Shown: positions 12,730 to 25,944, numbered from the stretch's first letter. The stretch: 64,000 nucleotides of DNA from Sphagnum magellanicum (GCA_021904315.1 CM038912.1:4675061-4739060); one strand, 5' to 3'. The notes: generated from the sequence alone by a model not told the origin. Program-made: numbers and translations.

Positions 12730-13385
12730 CTTTAGGTACAAAATGCTTCAAATAAGTTGCATAAAGTTGTCCAAAGTTTCAGAAGTAAGAGACAAAACCT
12801 CTCTTACCGGTGGTTTAAAAAAAAAAAGATGCAATGTGCTTGAAACAAGATTGAAGCTTCATGAGTTGCACAAAAGTTTCAAAAGTTCCAGACAACATCT
12901 TTGATTTTTTTTCAAGGTGCAAAATGCTTGAAACAACAAGTTTCAAAGTTTTCATAAGTTTCGCAAAGTTTCAAAAGTTCCAAACCAAATTCTGACCAGT
13001 TGTTTTGTTGAGGTGCAAATTGCTTCAAATTTCATAAGTTTACAAAGTTCCAAACAAAATCGCTGACCAATTTATTTTTTCTTTTTTTCTTTTTTTTCTT
13101 TTTTTGAGGGTGCAAAATTCTTGAAACAAGTTTGAAGTTTCATAATTTGTCCAAATTTTTGAAATTTCTGAGACAATTTAATCTTCGACCAGTGTTTTTT
13201 TTGAAGGTGCAACAACATGCTTCAAACAAGTTTCACAAGTTGTACAAAGTTTCAAAAGTTCCAAACAAAATCTCTGAGCAGTTGTTTTTTGAAGGTGCAA
13301 AAATGCTTGAAACAAGTCTCAAGTTTCGTAAGTTTCAAAAGGTGGATACAAATTCTCTGACCTCCAAGAATGAACTTGATCAGAC
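12730..13385. repeat. ~93-bp minisatellite, about seven copies
   Basis: A unit containing aaggtgcaaaatgcttgaaac, then agtttcataagttg, caaagtttcaaaagttcc, and aaatctctgaccagttg recurs. Its gcaaaatgctt-like landmark lies near 12735, 12826, 12915, 13010, 13107, 13205 and 13293, so the period is 88-98 bp. A diverged copy lies at about 12489. Copies are roughly 75-85% alike by eye. A 98-codon frame at 13132-13428 runs through this array and is not a gene. Confidence 0.85.
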
Positions 13386-15390
13386 CTCCAATTTTTTCAT
13401 ATTAGCAAAAACAATGCACAAGTTTTGAATTTTGAATGGAGTCTTAAATTTGGTGCAATTAGGCACTATCTTTCTCAAAAGTCTTTTTGCCAAAATCCCT
13501 TCCAAACTTGTCGAAAACTTCAACAAGATTGACAATAGTGCATGGAAGGAGATGGATTGACAAGATTGACAATAGGGCATTGAAGGAGATGGATTGGCTA
13601 TGGAAAGTAACGACATCTAGCATAGCATAGCCTTACGGCGATGTGGAAAATCACAACCAATTGCAAGGTTGCCTTGGATTCCCAATTGATATATTTCAAT
13701 TGTGTTGAAATACCTTGTGTGATAATGTACTTAAAAAGACACATGTAATCATGCTACATCTTTGCTTTTTGTAATTTTGCAAAAGTCTTTCAAGAGAGAA
13801 TGCATGCATGTGATGACACATTCCAACGGCTTTTCCTTTATCACAAAAAAGACCTTTAATGATGATGTACTTATCTGAAAATGGACAAAACTTTTTGTGG
13901 AATCTCTTTGAAGGAATTTCCATACCCCTCACAATCCAACCTTTAGACCTAAACCTTTAAACTCAAATCTAGGGAAAACCCAACTCTTGGGTGACTTTCA
14001 CATTGTGGTAGGTAAGACAATGTGGTAGGTAACCTTCAAATTGAGACAAAATATAGAGAATTCAACCAACACAACTTCCAGGATATCATCAGAATTTAGG
14101 ATACAAATTCCCTGCAAAACAAAGAGAGGAGACTTATATATTGTATACTTAAATTTTTTCATCTTAATGTTTTTGTAAAAATTCTTGTTGGGTTGTAAAG
14201 CCATTGGAACATATATCAATTATGTCATTTCACAACTGCTTTAAAAACTCTTCTCACATTTGGTTGGCCCAGCTCAAAGTCTAGACTGTACCCAATTTCA
14301 GTATACTAAAATTTTGATGTAGTTTAGGCCAGTCACAATGATTAGCCCATGTAGTGACATTTAAGTGATTTTCACTATATAGTGTCCAATACTCATGTTT
14401 ATGGGTGGGGAGTCAGTGTTATTCTTTAGGATTCCAACCAATAGCCTTAATGGTCTGACATTATGCTTTGCAAGCAGCCAAAAAAAACCACTAGGACAAT
14501 TCACATCACAATTGTTCCTCTTTGCATGTTGAGGGTCATGCCTTTCACTTCAGTTTCGATTGGCGGATTCTCACAACATCCCAAGAGATCCAATTCTTAC
14601 AAGAAGACAGCAAGAAAGTAGCAACCCACACTTTCCCGCTTTGCTAAGACTGCTTGCAAAAGTCTGTGAACCCATTTATTGCATGTATCTTTTATGGGTG
14701 GAAAGCAGGACACTACTATGACTGCACAAAATAAGGTCACCTTGATCTGAAAAGAGAAAAGCCACCCAATTAGGTTTAGAAAACTTTCTATTCATACTAT
14801 TGAAATTAACTCAGATTTGCATTTTCCATTGATACTAATGAAATCAAGTCAGATTTGTGTTTTGTGAGGTTTGGTACTAAGACCTATAACTATGCAATCG
14901 CTGCCCCTGAACCCACTCTTCCTCCAATCTTTGCAGTGACTGCATACTTTCCAAGCTCATGCAGTCAAAAGACTCACCACATTGTTAACTTCCACTACTG
15001 TAGAAAAAGAAAACTGTTTCCTCACTGCTTGGTTGACTGTGATTTACCTACGGAGAACTCTGTAAGGGACAGGATTTGAGTCCAGGACCTGTCAGAAGAA
15101 ACCACCACAGCAAGTTAGCTGCAACACAAGTGCAACCATGTGCGAGCTTCACCAAGACTTTCATGAAACTATCAAAACTCGGGGTTCTAAGTCATACATT
15201 GTTTGGTGAACAACAACAATATTTCCTTACTCAGCAATGTTTTGTATTTTCTATCCTGTTGTAGGAGGTCTTACCCAATTCTCTAGTGTAAAATGCTCAT
15301 CTAAAAATGCCACCATTAGACTTTGTGATTTCTATATTCAATGGAGCCGGTTATGGAAAATTGTAGCCACTTTTCATGGCCCATTAAAGA
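13386..15390. other. Intergenic region and 3' flank of the AAA+ gene
   Basis: No convincing coding frame. Part of 14500-15390 is likely 3'UTR of the minus-strand ATPase gene that stops at 15391, since composition becomes less AT-rich there. A 28-bp phrase containing gattgacaatag is repeated near 13530 and 13560. Confidence 0.5.
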
Positions 15391-18300
15391 TCACAGGAAT
15401 GCCCGTAACATGATCTCATTCACTTCATCCCGACTGTGTGCTTTCTCAGCCTCAGCAGCCTCCACCAAGTCCTTTTGTCCAATAATGCGCTTTTCGCCTA
15501 GACGCAAAGCAGCCTGTTTTCAAGGCACAAAACAGAATCTAAGCAAAGAGGCACACACAAAACTATATCTTCATGAGTACTGTAAACTTCTCCATACTTA
15601 TGAATTGGAAAAAATCTGGAAAAAATCCAAAGATGATCCAATAATAGAGTTACAATTTCAGATCTAAATTGAGACAATTAGGACTACTCTTCCAATTAGT
15701 GTAGATGAACACTTTGACCAACTTGGCAAGGATTTGTCAAATTCTCCCAGAGAATATGGTGGGATGAGTGTGCCCAGAAAGAAACTGAAAAGAAGATTCT
15801 ATACAGAATCACAAGCATGAGCAAATCCATGGCACATCATATAAGAACAGGACCATCAAGGAGTAGAAAACCTACCTTTCACAGCAAATTAAGTGACAAC
15901 CAGCAGAGTTTTCTAGTCATTGTTAGGCATTTCACAGATGATAAGCAGGACACACTCTGCTCATTCTTTGCTTATAACTTAAGGGGAAGCCAAATTACTG
16001 CCACGTTGCTCAAGAAGGAATACCTTTGCTGCAGCTCTGACAATGGCACTGCAGATGGTTCCACTGGTGAAGTCAAATCGTTGACCAAGCTCCTCAAAAT
16101 TAATATTGGGAGATAGTGGAGCCTGTCCAGAATCATTCTGCTGTCAGACTTCACATGGTATCTAGCAAACTGTTGTCAGATAGAGGTTAACAATCATAAC
16201 CTGACAAAATGCCCAGTCCTATCCATTCTATTAGGTCTTACATGTTCATGTGGTCTGTTATTGTATCAGAGTACTGTTGCACAGAGGGCATTGAATTTTT
16301 GGGTTGAAAACTGACATAAAATGATGAAAGACACAACAACATCTGCATATATGTGAATCCTTTGTGATAGAAAAGCTGCATCCAATGGGAAAGACCTTAT
16401 CTGGAAGCATTTTTCTCCACATGCATGCTCGAACAGTGGGGTCAGGCATCTTGAACTCAATGAGAAATTTAAGTCTCCGAGTTAGCTCAGGATCCAGTCT
16501 GTGGATTATGCTTCCCTGATCAAAACCCCAGCAAACTTTCAATCACACGAGCACTTTACATCCAACCTCCAAAAGTCTCTACAATTGTTGTCTTCTGTGC
16601 ACATAATACATACAATGATGGAGCATGCACAGAAAAGCAATGTGCTGGGACCTCTGGGTAGTTGCTCCATCTATACAGACAACAGTAAGATAGGAAGGTT
16701 TTAGTTCACTCCGAACCTGGACATTGTTGGCAATCAGAATACAGATCCCAGGAAAACGCTCAAGTTCATGCAGCAGCATTCCAATGGCAACATGCGACCA
16801 TGCTGAAACACTTCCAATCCCAGATCCACCACCATCATCTTCTGCTTTGAATATCTACACATAGCAGTATTGTGGTGCCAAATTTCAGAGATAAATCCAA
16901 AGCAGCAATAAATGGATCACACAGACCACACGTGGATCTAGGCTGCTAGAAACAGCATTTGAGAAGGTAAATGGCAATGGTTGAAAAAACCTGGAAATCT
17001 TCAAGCACAAGCACTGCATCCATGAGCCGAGAATCTTTGAATGTAGATGTGATGTTGGAACCTGTCTTAGTGCTGCTCTCCCTTGATATGAGCTGTGCAC
17101 AATTTACTACCTGCAGCTCAGTAAGACCACTGCTCAAAAAATTGGACAGGTTTTGATTTCAAGCCCTCTTGGATCCACTGAAGTTGGAGAACAGGCTTTG
17201 CACAGACCTATCATAATTTCACTTTCACCCTTTCAATGCTTAAAAAACCAAATGCATCTTCACTCCAAAAAACAGAAAATGACAAAGTAGACCATATTTT
17301 CACATATCTATGAGATTGCAGAGAATCTCCACAACACCATATTGAAGGTAACCATTCTGTCAGTTCTGGTAAAACCAAAACTAACACAACAAGTGTGAGT
17401 GTGGTCATAACTTTATGAGTGTCACCCACAAATTGTCAGACCATCACCTTCATCCTGAATAGCATTAATGAGCTACAATGTCCTCACCAACTTCATTGGC
17501 TCCCAATGGTGAGTGTAGACAATAATATAATGCTCTGTCCAAATTTATAGCAGACCATTATACAAACATCTGCATGCTCAGTTCCTCCTGTCACATTTCA
17601 GGAAGTGACAAGAAGACTGAGTCATGTTCTTTCCTTGCAGAGACATAGGTAATAAAGCTTGTGAGGGTAAGCTTGGTTTGATTTCAGCTTGTCCCTGTAC
17701 AAACAAGCATTGAAGCCAGAGAGAGGCCTACATAGAGGTTAGTGGTCAGGGTGTCCTGCACCTTGACCCTATGCTTTAAGCACACCAGTGGATCTGCTAA
17801 TGCCACTGGGAAAAATATCTATGAGACTGCTGAAAAATCTCCAGAACAACACTTTGAAGCAAACCATTCTGTCCATTCCAGCAAAACCAAAACTAGCATG
17901 ACAAGAATGCGTGTGGTCATAACCTTATGTGTGTCACCTGCAAAGTATCAGATCCTCACCTTAAGCATGAATAGCAGTGTTGACCCTACACAACTAGCAT
18001 AACTATAGAGCCAAGCACAACATTGCACCCTCTGCTGCTCTCATGTATCAATTTCACAAGATAAGCCCCACACTGAGAAGCTGAATTGTGCATTGCAATC
18101 TCACCTTGAGAGGACGACCAAGCTCAAAACCAACCGCCTGCAGTCCAAGTCAACAACAGTGTAGCATTAGCCCACCATAACTGCAATCACCAAATTCTGA
18201 GGTCACAAAAGCACAGGAAAAGCAGGATTTGTAGGATGGATACAAAGGAGGAACAGGGACCTCAGCAGCAGCAGATTTGCCAGTGCCATGAGGACCCCAG

Positions 18301-21300
18301 AAAAGGCATGCTGTACCAAGGCGCTCCTGCTCAAAGCCCCATTGACCGAGCAGAACTGCCCTAGCTTTTTCAAAGTTGATGACAGCATCCAGGCGCTCAC
18401 GCAGGGCAGAAGACAAGATCAGCTCCTCCATACTTATTTTAGGCACAACTCTGTGTGTAAACGATTTCATCTGCATCACAAAGTTACATTGCAGAGTCAA
18501 ATATATATGGGGGTAGTCAATTTCACACAAATAAGCCAAAAATCTTGCATGTCACTGCTAGGAGAAGAGACAAAATCTGAACATGCCTGCAAGCTCCCTC
18601 GCATTTGCAGCTGACACCCTGAGACAACATCCTCTTCTGTCACCACAGGATTAACACTGTCCCGTGATATTGCTGACAGCAGGGCACTGACTAGTGCATT
18701 CTTTATATAACCACCTGTCAATTCATACCTAGGTACCAACAAGAGCTAATGTGAGCAAAACAGTATTCAGTGAACTCTGGAAGCATAATGGTACAAATCA
18801 AAAGACACCCTGCCTTGTGTTTCAGCTCAGATCAACTTGTCCCATCTTACATGGATGCATTTGGTTGAAGGGGCTGCACAGCTGGGGCACCAGAAAATTT
18901 ACCTCAGAGCAATTCTATCCCAATCAATGTTTTCAGTAACTGGGAGCCGTTCTGAGGCCAGCTTCCATATCGCACGCCGCTGTGTGTGATCTGGTGCATG
19001 AAATTCACTGACACACCTGTCCAACCAAAGTAAAAGTATGAGAAAAAAGCTATATCTCCACAGTTCCAATTTTTGCTAACGCTAAACTGAAACCTCTCCA
19101 TTTCCTTCTCTAGCTTCTCCTCTAAGCTTGGTGACCTAATGCAGACTCAAACCTTAGGAAATGCCCTGATACAACCACATACTAAAGATTAAACCAAGAA
19201 CTGCATACGTGATTCGTCGATGCATAGCCTCATCCAAATCCAATGGACGGTTTGTAGCCAGCATAATGATACCCTCATGCCGCTCCATCTCAGTTAGCAG
19301 TGAGTTGAGCATCCTATCACCCCCACGTTCTCTCTGTGGCATCCAGTGAATCATTAGTGTGTGCAAACCTCTACAAGAATTTTTGTGGTATTTTCAGAAC
19401 TGGACTAAGCACAGCCAACAGAGAACCTATCTATATCCCTTGTGATAAGAAGCAGCATTTGAACCCAACCTATGATGACAGCTTGTGAGCATCAAGAACA
19501 AGCAAAAGATTGAAAAGTCAACATATAGGAAATGAACCCCCTATATTTGTTGACTATTGAGTGGTCCAGGTTTTAGACCTGAGCAAAGATAGCTTCACAT
19601 TCGTCAAAAAAAATGATGGCATCATTCATATCAGCATCCCTGAAAAGACCACGCAGATCAGAGGAATGATCATCACGGCTATTACCCCCTGCTGCTGTGT
19701 GCAGAGAATGGAAGTCCACAAGGAGCACCCGCTTGCCTGATACACACAGACAAACAAAGCCAGGGTTTATCAACAAGATCCAACAGTGTAGAACTGAGTT
19801 TACTTGAACATGGACATGGAAGGTACATGTTCATAGCAGCAGACATGCATTAGAATGTTCTTCCATATGAAGGGCAGTGAGATTCACCAAGATGGTGTGC
19901 CACAGCATTTACTGTCATGGTCTTCCCTGTGCCTGAGGCCCCACACAGCATGATAACCAAACCTGCACCATAGCTCATTATGTCCTCTAGACCTGCCCTC
20001 TTCCTGTACTGCCTAAACTTTGCAAAGTTGTCAACTGTTTTCAGAAGCATCTCTTTCTGCTCCTCTGGTAGCACCACCTGCTCCATTGCAACCTGCAAAC
20101 AGTCACACGGACTCTCTTGTCAAAGGCATCATAAGAATAACTTCCTTAGAACCATAAGCACAAGGTTTTGTTTTCTCTGAGCACAATGACTGAGAAAAGC
20201 AAGCAAACCCTATAAATGAAACTACCCACAAAGAAACAGGGAACATTGGAGTGTCAACAGGAGCACTGTAACCAAAACAGGAGCAACAAAGAAATCAAAG
20301 CAGTAACCAACCTTGGGCTTATACAGATGGCTGCCCTCCACAAGCTCATTCATCTCAGTGTCAAGACCCACAATCCAATCCAGCATGCGTCTATCAAGCT
20401 CAACTTGCTGGTCCATTAAATCTCCCCCACCACGTGTGTAAGAGGCTGTGCGCATTTTTATCAAACCTCTTGCCACCAGCCTGCTTGATTTGTAGAAGTA
20501 TGTCCGTGCTAAAACCTACAAAGGCAATTAATCTTCATCAGGAATGGTCAGGACCATCAGGAAAACCTTAAAATCAACTAGTCCTTCCAGGCAAACATCA
20601 CTATCTACATCAAATTTCATGATCATACTAACTGGAGATATAACCAAATTAAGAACCTGTTCTTTGAACGAGTCGAAGTAGACAATGAGAATGTCTTTAA
20701 CCTGCCACAATGCCAAATGATACTCATCAGACATTTACTCAAGCATATTCAGACATTCCTAAACCTAGATTAAAAATGCTATGTGACTATAATTCCCAAA
20801 CTCAACACTAGCTCCACTTCTCCTGTGAAGTAATAGACATTGCCATGCCTTGCAATGTTAAGAAAAGGCAAAGATGCACAAATACCTGGACTGCTTCACT
20901 ACTGCGCCGGTAGCTACCATCACCATTTTCAGCCTCAAATATACTTTTCACAACAGGTGAAATAGAAACAGCTGCCACCATCAGCATATTAGTGAATAAA
21001 GCTTCGCACATGAAGTCAGAAATACTCAAGAATAGCCCTAAACAGTCTGGCAACCTCCTGGACCACAATCCTTCCTAACCAATGTCTTCAGATTTTAACA
21101 AACAAGGATTGCTTCAAGTGGAACTCATAATATCTATCCATAAGACTGAAGGTCAATCAACATACCTGTAAGCATCACAACAACTCCCTTCTCAAACTCA
21201 TCCAGTCCCAGCTTCCGTGCAAGTGCCTGACATGTACCAAAAGAAGGTCACCTTTGAAACAGCCCTTGTGCTGTGGGTTTCTAGAATTTAGTGGCAAGCT

Positions 21301-24300
21301 TGTGCATCAGGGTTAGTGGACGCTAGCATACCAACAAGTGAAAGATCCTCACCTCAAGGCGAGGAAGCTGAGTTACACCATCCTTAAGACCATCCTCAGT
21401 GAGCTTCATCCTTTCTTGCAGCCTGTTTTGAACAAATCGCAGTTTTGCTCGGAGTTCCCGTATGCTAGAAACCTAGATCATGGGAGGAGAAATAACTCTC
21501 TCAGAACACTACAGATGACAATCCAGCTGAGGCATTTATGCAGGTGCAAGGTTTGAGCACAAAGCCAAAGCATGCAAACCAAAATCCAGGTGGCCGTATG
21601 TTCTTGAAGTTTCTGGCACATACACATTCTCAAACTTTCTCCAAAACAAACCAATCCACAAGTTCAAGACCACAAGTACATGGCACTCCTTGAAAGAACG
21701 TCCAAAGGAAACAACTTTTTCACAAGTATTCTTGCAAGAGGAATCCAGCCAACCTTGGATGTGCGATATGCATCATACCAAGGACGCTCGTCATTGAAAG
21801 CCTCCTTCATTTCCTCTTTATGGCGAGCTTTAGCAATTCGAAGCATCAGTGCAAGCACTTGAAATGCATCATCTAAATACTCAAGACTTGAGCTGTAAGG
21901 ACGCAGCTCCCCCTTGAAACTCTTAGGATCCTCATCTGCTTGTACAGATGTTGTTGTGCCTGTCAGAACAATGAGGCACCACACGTCATATGCCAACTGA
22001 GGAAGACAGTTTGAAAGTCAGATTTTTCATCAAATACTCTTAGATTCACCTCAACAGACTCTCAACAGTTACAAAAAATCAGGCAAATGCAAGAAAACTT
22101 GAGAGCAGAAAATAGAAATAATCCTCTGGCACATTATGCATATTGCAGATCAACATGACAATCGTCATGGTTCAAAATTCCACAGCAATATACCTGTTAC
22201 TCCAGGAAGTAAGGTTTCTAGCCCAATGTTTGTGTCCACCTCTGAGTTTCCACCATTCACCAGAATAGCAGCACGTTTCCTCTGAGAACCCATTTCTTCT
22301 CTCACCAGCTCATCTAGCTGATCAACTTTTGCTGCTATATCATCCAAGTCATTCACCTCCCCAAACTTTCGTTTCCTGCTCTCCGCCAAACCTGGCTCCG
22401 CATTTGCCATATTAGCAAGGGTTGGCTCTCCAATATCTGATAAGGAAACCTTATCTTCAGTTCCAGTACTGCTTAAGATACCAACAGCATCCACTGCCAT
22501 GCCATCTGTAGCAGTTTCAGCCTGCCAGCCCAATCTGGACTGTTAATCAATGCATCGTACAAGGATAGAAGTTCAACAAAATTCCTTGCACTGTCTTTGG
22601 CACATTAGAAATGTGGAGATTGAACAATGCTGGTAAAGATGGGCCCAAAATTCACATTAATGTGATGGGATAAAATACCTGCAATGACTCCATCACACTA
22701 AGGAGCTCTGTCTTGCTCAACTTTAGTCGCTGCTCTGTCTTCAATGGTCTCAATAATAACACAGAGACTGCTTCATTTGTCATGCGGATGGTCTTGCCTT
22801 CATAATCATCCTGAGAATAACAGGAATGTTAAACACAACACATAGAAATGTAATATCCTCATATCGTTCCCTCTTCTTCTACATACACCAAAGGCCCAAT
22901 TGCATATGAGCCATCCACAAATCATCACCAAATTATTGTCCATCGTTGCACACATGGCATAGTCTGTCGTGCCAAGACGCACAATGAGTTGCAGTGCCAA
23001 GAGCCACAGCTCTCTAGTTTTCTAACATACACATCAGGCACATACTGTATCTCGTGAATCAACAAGCCTCCAGACAATAAAGACAAGTTCAGAAACAAGA
23101 AGGAGATGGATACCTGACCCACAATGATGCCCTCAACCATGTGAGTGCGTTTGTCATCCAGAAATTCCTCCACCTCCAACACACTCATTCCACAGAGCTC
23201 CATAGCCATTTCCTTGTCATCTTGTCTAGGCCCTGCATTGCTAAACCTTCAGAACCCTAGAATCTCCACAGTTCAAAAATCACTGTACCTTCCAGCATTT
23301 CAATTCATGCATTCAAGAGGTGTCCATGCATTGGCACATGCCTCCACGACCTTAAAAATCCCTGAAACTAGTCAGGAATCTACAATTCATCAGAAATAAT
23401 GCTTCAGTCTGCTTCAGGTTATTGTGTTATAATGACCAACTTAAACAAGAACTGCAAATTGGTTAACTAGCAGCCCCACCATTGATTCATTGCCCTTCAC
23501 AAATTCTTATATGGAACTGCACAAGAGCTACAATGTTGCTGAAAGGAGGGGGAATGAAACCCACATAAGAATGCCCTTACTGAAGGTGACTTTGATGCAC
23601 CTCGCACAAAGAGCAGTTGAAAAAGGTCAGATTCACTGGCTGTTAGCTGGTACCTTCCTGCAAGCTGCAGCACCAAAGGGTGCATACTTACATCTGCCGC
23701 TGACAGGAGCACCTCTGCTTGGGCCTCAATCTTCCCAAGGATGTCCTCAATGAGCATCAAAGCTTCCTTGCTGCACAAAGTTACACCACCCTACTGAAAG
23801 GTATGCAAAACACCAACCAAACAACAGGACCTTTGAATCCTACTACCAAAGTAGAAAATTCTACAGCTCCTGCTCATTGACATAGTACAGGTGTTGTCCC
23901 ATGGGCTTCCATTTGAGGAGTTAAGCTAACCATGTCATCTATGCTGCTAAATTCAGGAACATCTGCAAGTCTTATTCAGCAAGGGACGATGATGGTCATC
24001 CCTTGCCTTTCTCAGTGCACAAAAGACCAGCACTGGCATATATCCCAGTGCCAAAAGACCAGAACTAGCACACATCCCAGTGCCGAAAAGACTAGCACCA
24101 TGATGCTTCACTAAGTCTTCATAGCCCTGGTACAAGAGCAGAACCATCATGGAAAAGAAGTGCCACCATTACATGATTAGAGAAAAATGAGCTGTGCGTG
24201 AATAGGGCATGAAGCTCCTGCAGCTTTGGCAGCAGCACGTAGCAACAGGATTGCTGCCCCACACAAAATGCCAAGAAAGTCCAGCCTTGCTCTAACCACT

Positions 24301-24755
24301 CGCTATACCTAACTAGGGTTTAAGGATCCTCTTGCATGACAACGAAGTTAAAAACACACAAAATCTCTTCTAAGCACAGCAGTACAACAGACCAATTTCT
24401 GAACACAAAAATCGAAAGAAGCCTCCAACCATACACAGACTTACGAAGCATAGGATTGCGTAGCCGCGGCGCCCGATTCAGACACTGTCCCACACAGCGC
24501 TCTTCCCAACGACCTCAAAACCTCCATCCGATGGGCACGCAGCACGAACTTAAGCTCTAGGTGCGCCAGCCACTCGGCCTCACTGTAAGGGGGTACTCCC
24601 GCGGCCCCAACTCCGACTCCCTCCACCCCATTGCTCACCACTCCCGCAGTCGAAGACTGTACCTGCTGAAGCTCGGACTCGAAATCCCGCAACACAACCA
24701 GCAAATCGGCGCGGATCCTTTCAGAGTCCGGCACCAAAGGCGCTGCCGTGATCAT
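15391..24755 (-). CDS. Two-domain AAA+ ATPase, about 24 exons, ~1173 aa
   Basis: Joining the exons listed in the next entry gives one uninterrupted frame of about 1173 residues ending in TGA at 15391-15393. The N-terminal ~600 residues are helical; LGLDEFEKGVVVMLTG and YQLTASESDLFQLLF resemble the N-terminal domains of bacterial AAA proteins. AAA domain 1 has Walker A GASGTGKT (about residues 696-703), Walker B IIFFDECEAIF (about 755-765), sensor-1 LATNRP and DEAMHRR as candidate arginine finger. AAA domain 2 has Walker A GPHGTGKS (about 952-959), but its Walker B reads VLVLEDFQIF, with acidic residues swapped; ANN and RRLKFLIEF follow. So domain 1 should hydrolyse ATP and domain 2 may not. 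The ATG at 24755 is conservative: the frame stays open upstream and an AG at about 24816 could join an upstream exon carrying a targeting peptide. Substrate and location are unknown. It differs from ATAD3, FtsH and CDC48, whose other hallmark domains are missing. Confidence 0.88.
15391..24755 (-). other. Exon map of the AAA+ ATPase gene
   Basis: Exons in transcript order: 24755-24445, 23770-23601, 23232-23114, 23009-22887, 22810-22679, 22521-22201, 21996-21754, 21472-21353, 21226-21166, 20971-20886, 20701-20657, 20515-20312, 20092-19888, 19736-19579, 19333-19209, 19016-18903, 18728-18587, 18470-18261, 18137-18105, 17110-16991, 16854-16717, 16515-16396, 16122-16024, 15513-15391. Phases agree at every junction. 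The ends of exons 2, 3 and 4 are least sure: exon 2 could instead end at a GTAAGG donor (23581), and exon 4 at a GTGATG donor (22929). Exon 17 appears to use a GC donor (GCATGT). Most introns are phase 0 and 80-300 bp; the longest lies between exons 19 and 20. Confidence 0.8.
17300..17985. repeat. Duplicated ~175-bp block inside an AAA+ gene intron
   Basis: Copy A (about 17306-17480) and copy B (about 17818-17985) share atctatgaga, aatctcca.aac, accattctgtc, aaaaccaaaacta, gtgtggtcataac.ttatg and gtgtcacc in the same order and orientation, offset by about 510 bp. Both lie in the intron at 17111-18104, so this duplication helps explain why that intron is about 1 kb. Confidence 0.75.
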
Positions 24756-24859
24756 GACCACAAAAATCCTCAACAGCACCAACTCGTCAAACCGATCTCG
24801 AATGCCGAGACCAAAAGCTGGACAACAATACACACGGCAATTACACGGCAAACAATATC

Positions 24860-25560
24860 ACATCATATACCCAGAAACAGGAAATGAACAGAGAAGTAGC
24901 ACATGATTTTTCTCCAAAACTGATCAAGAAATTGCAACAACACGCAACAAGGAACTTCCTTGGTCACAATACCACAAAACTCCACAACAAAAGTATCACG
25001 GCAAGCAACAAAAAAAAACCATCTGTTGAGAGCTAAGCATGTGGGGAAAACGAATTTGCAAACAGCCGAAGCAACGGAACCTTAATTGCGACGCAGATGA
25101 TGAACACGAACGGGTATTTGCGAAGTTGGAAAAAGAGCGTCCGCAGCAGCAGCTGTTTGCATCTCCCTTTGCGAAGGCTTGGACGCGTGCGCGGGAGCTG
25201 CCCCTTGGGGAGTCTAACCCTAATTTCAGACACTCTTTCAGCGCCACTATTAAGGTGGCCTTTTATTTGCAAAAGAGGTAGCAGTTGCCACCTGATTGCG
25301 GTGGTTATCAGGTGGCGATTTTATTTTCTCAAAATAACGCGACAAAGAGAGAAGAAAAGAGAGAAATAAATAATAAATAAAATCAATTATAATTTCCAAT
25401 TAATTGAACAAGCTACTTAGGCAGGTATCTGATTGCCTACCTACCAATTTGCTTTAAATTCTGTTACATTTATTTATTTATTTAAAATAGAAGTACTTAT
25501 GGACCAAGCACTGTTGTCACCTAATTGTGCCTACAATAGGGTTATCCAAAAGTCAGGCGA
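24860..25560. other. 5' flank of the AAA+ gene
   Basis: The 25000-25270 part is less AT-rich and holds short minus-strand frames rich in Arg and Ser, which could be an upstream leader exon. I cannot show a splice to it. An inverted repeat gccacctgat/atcaggtggc lies at about 25287-25315. Confidence 0.4.
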
Positions 25561-25935
25561 TTAGGGGGGCAAGAACGGCCAGTTTCGGCATAATAGGCCA
25601 TCAAATGGGTAACTCGGAATGAAATTTTACAAAACGAAATAACTGGAGCCCAAACTAGTTTTTCCACCAATTTTGGTGGTAAACTGAGTTTCATCCCCAT
25701 TTTCCTGAGTGGAGGTCATCCCCATTTTCCTGAGCGCCTCCACTGCTGTTACATATATTTTGACTAATCCTACCTGTACAACTACTATAATTACTCTCGA
25801 ACCTTGTGCATTAAAAGCAAGTTTCAGCACTTCATACCCAAATTTATTAAAATTTCCTTACTTTGCTCATACCACTCAAAGATGGGATAGGTGTGACAGA
25901 GTGGGTGACTTTACAGATAACTTTAATATCTCTTT
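25560..25935. repeat. Dispersed repeat, copy 1 (partner at 51065-51395)
   Basis: Matches 51065-51395 in the same orientation over roughly 330 bp, sharing blocks such as aatgaaattttacaaaacga, aaactagttttt.ccaccaatttt, ggtaaactgagtttcatcccc, cctgagcgcctcca and actctcgaaccttgtgcatta. Copy 1 has an extra internal duplication of tcatccccattttcctgag. On the minus strand both copies keep recognisable shared codons (VEALRK or LEALRK, then DETQFT.KIGGK, then SYFVL and stop), so the unit may derive from the 3' end of a coding sequence. I do not recognise the protein. Confidence 0.85.
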
Positions 25936-25944
25936 GAACTCTGA

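Noticed and set aside
13132..13428. 98-codon open frame
   Set aside because: It runs through the ~93-bp minisatellite and has no protein features beyond the repeat.
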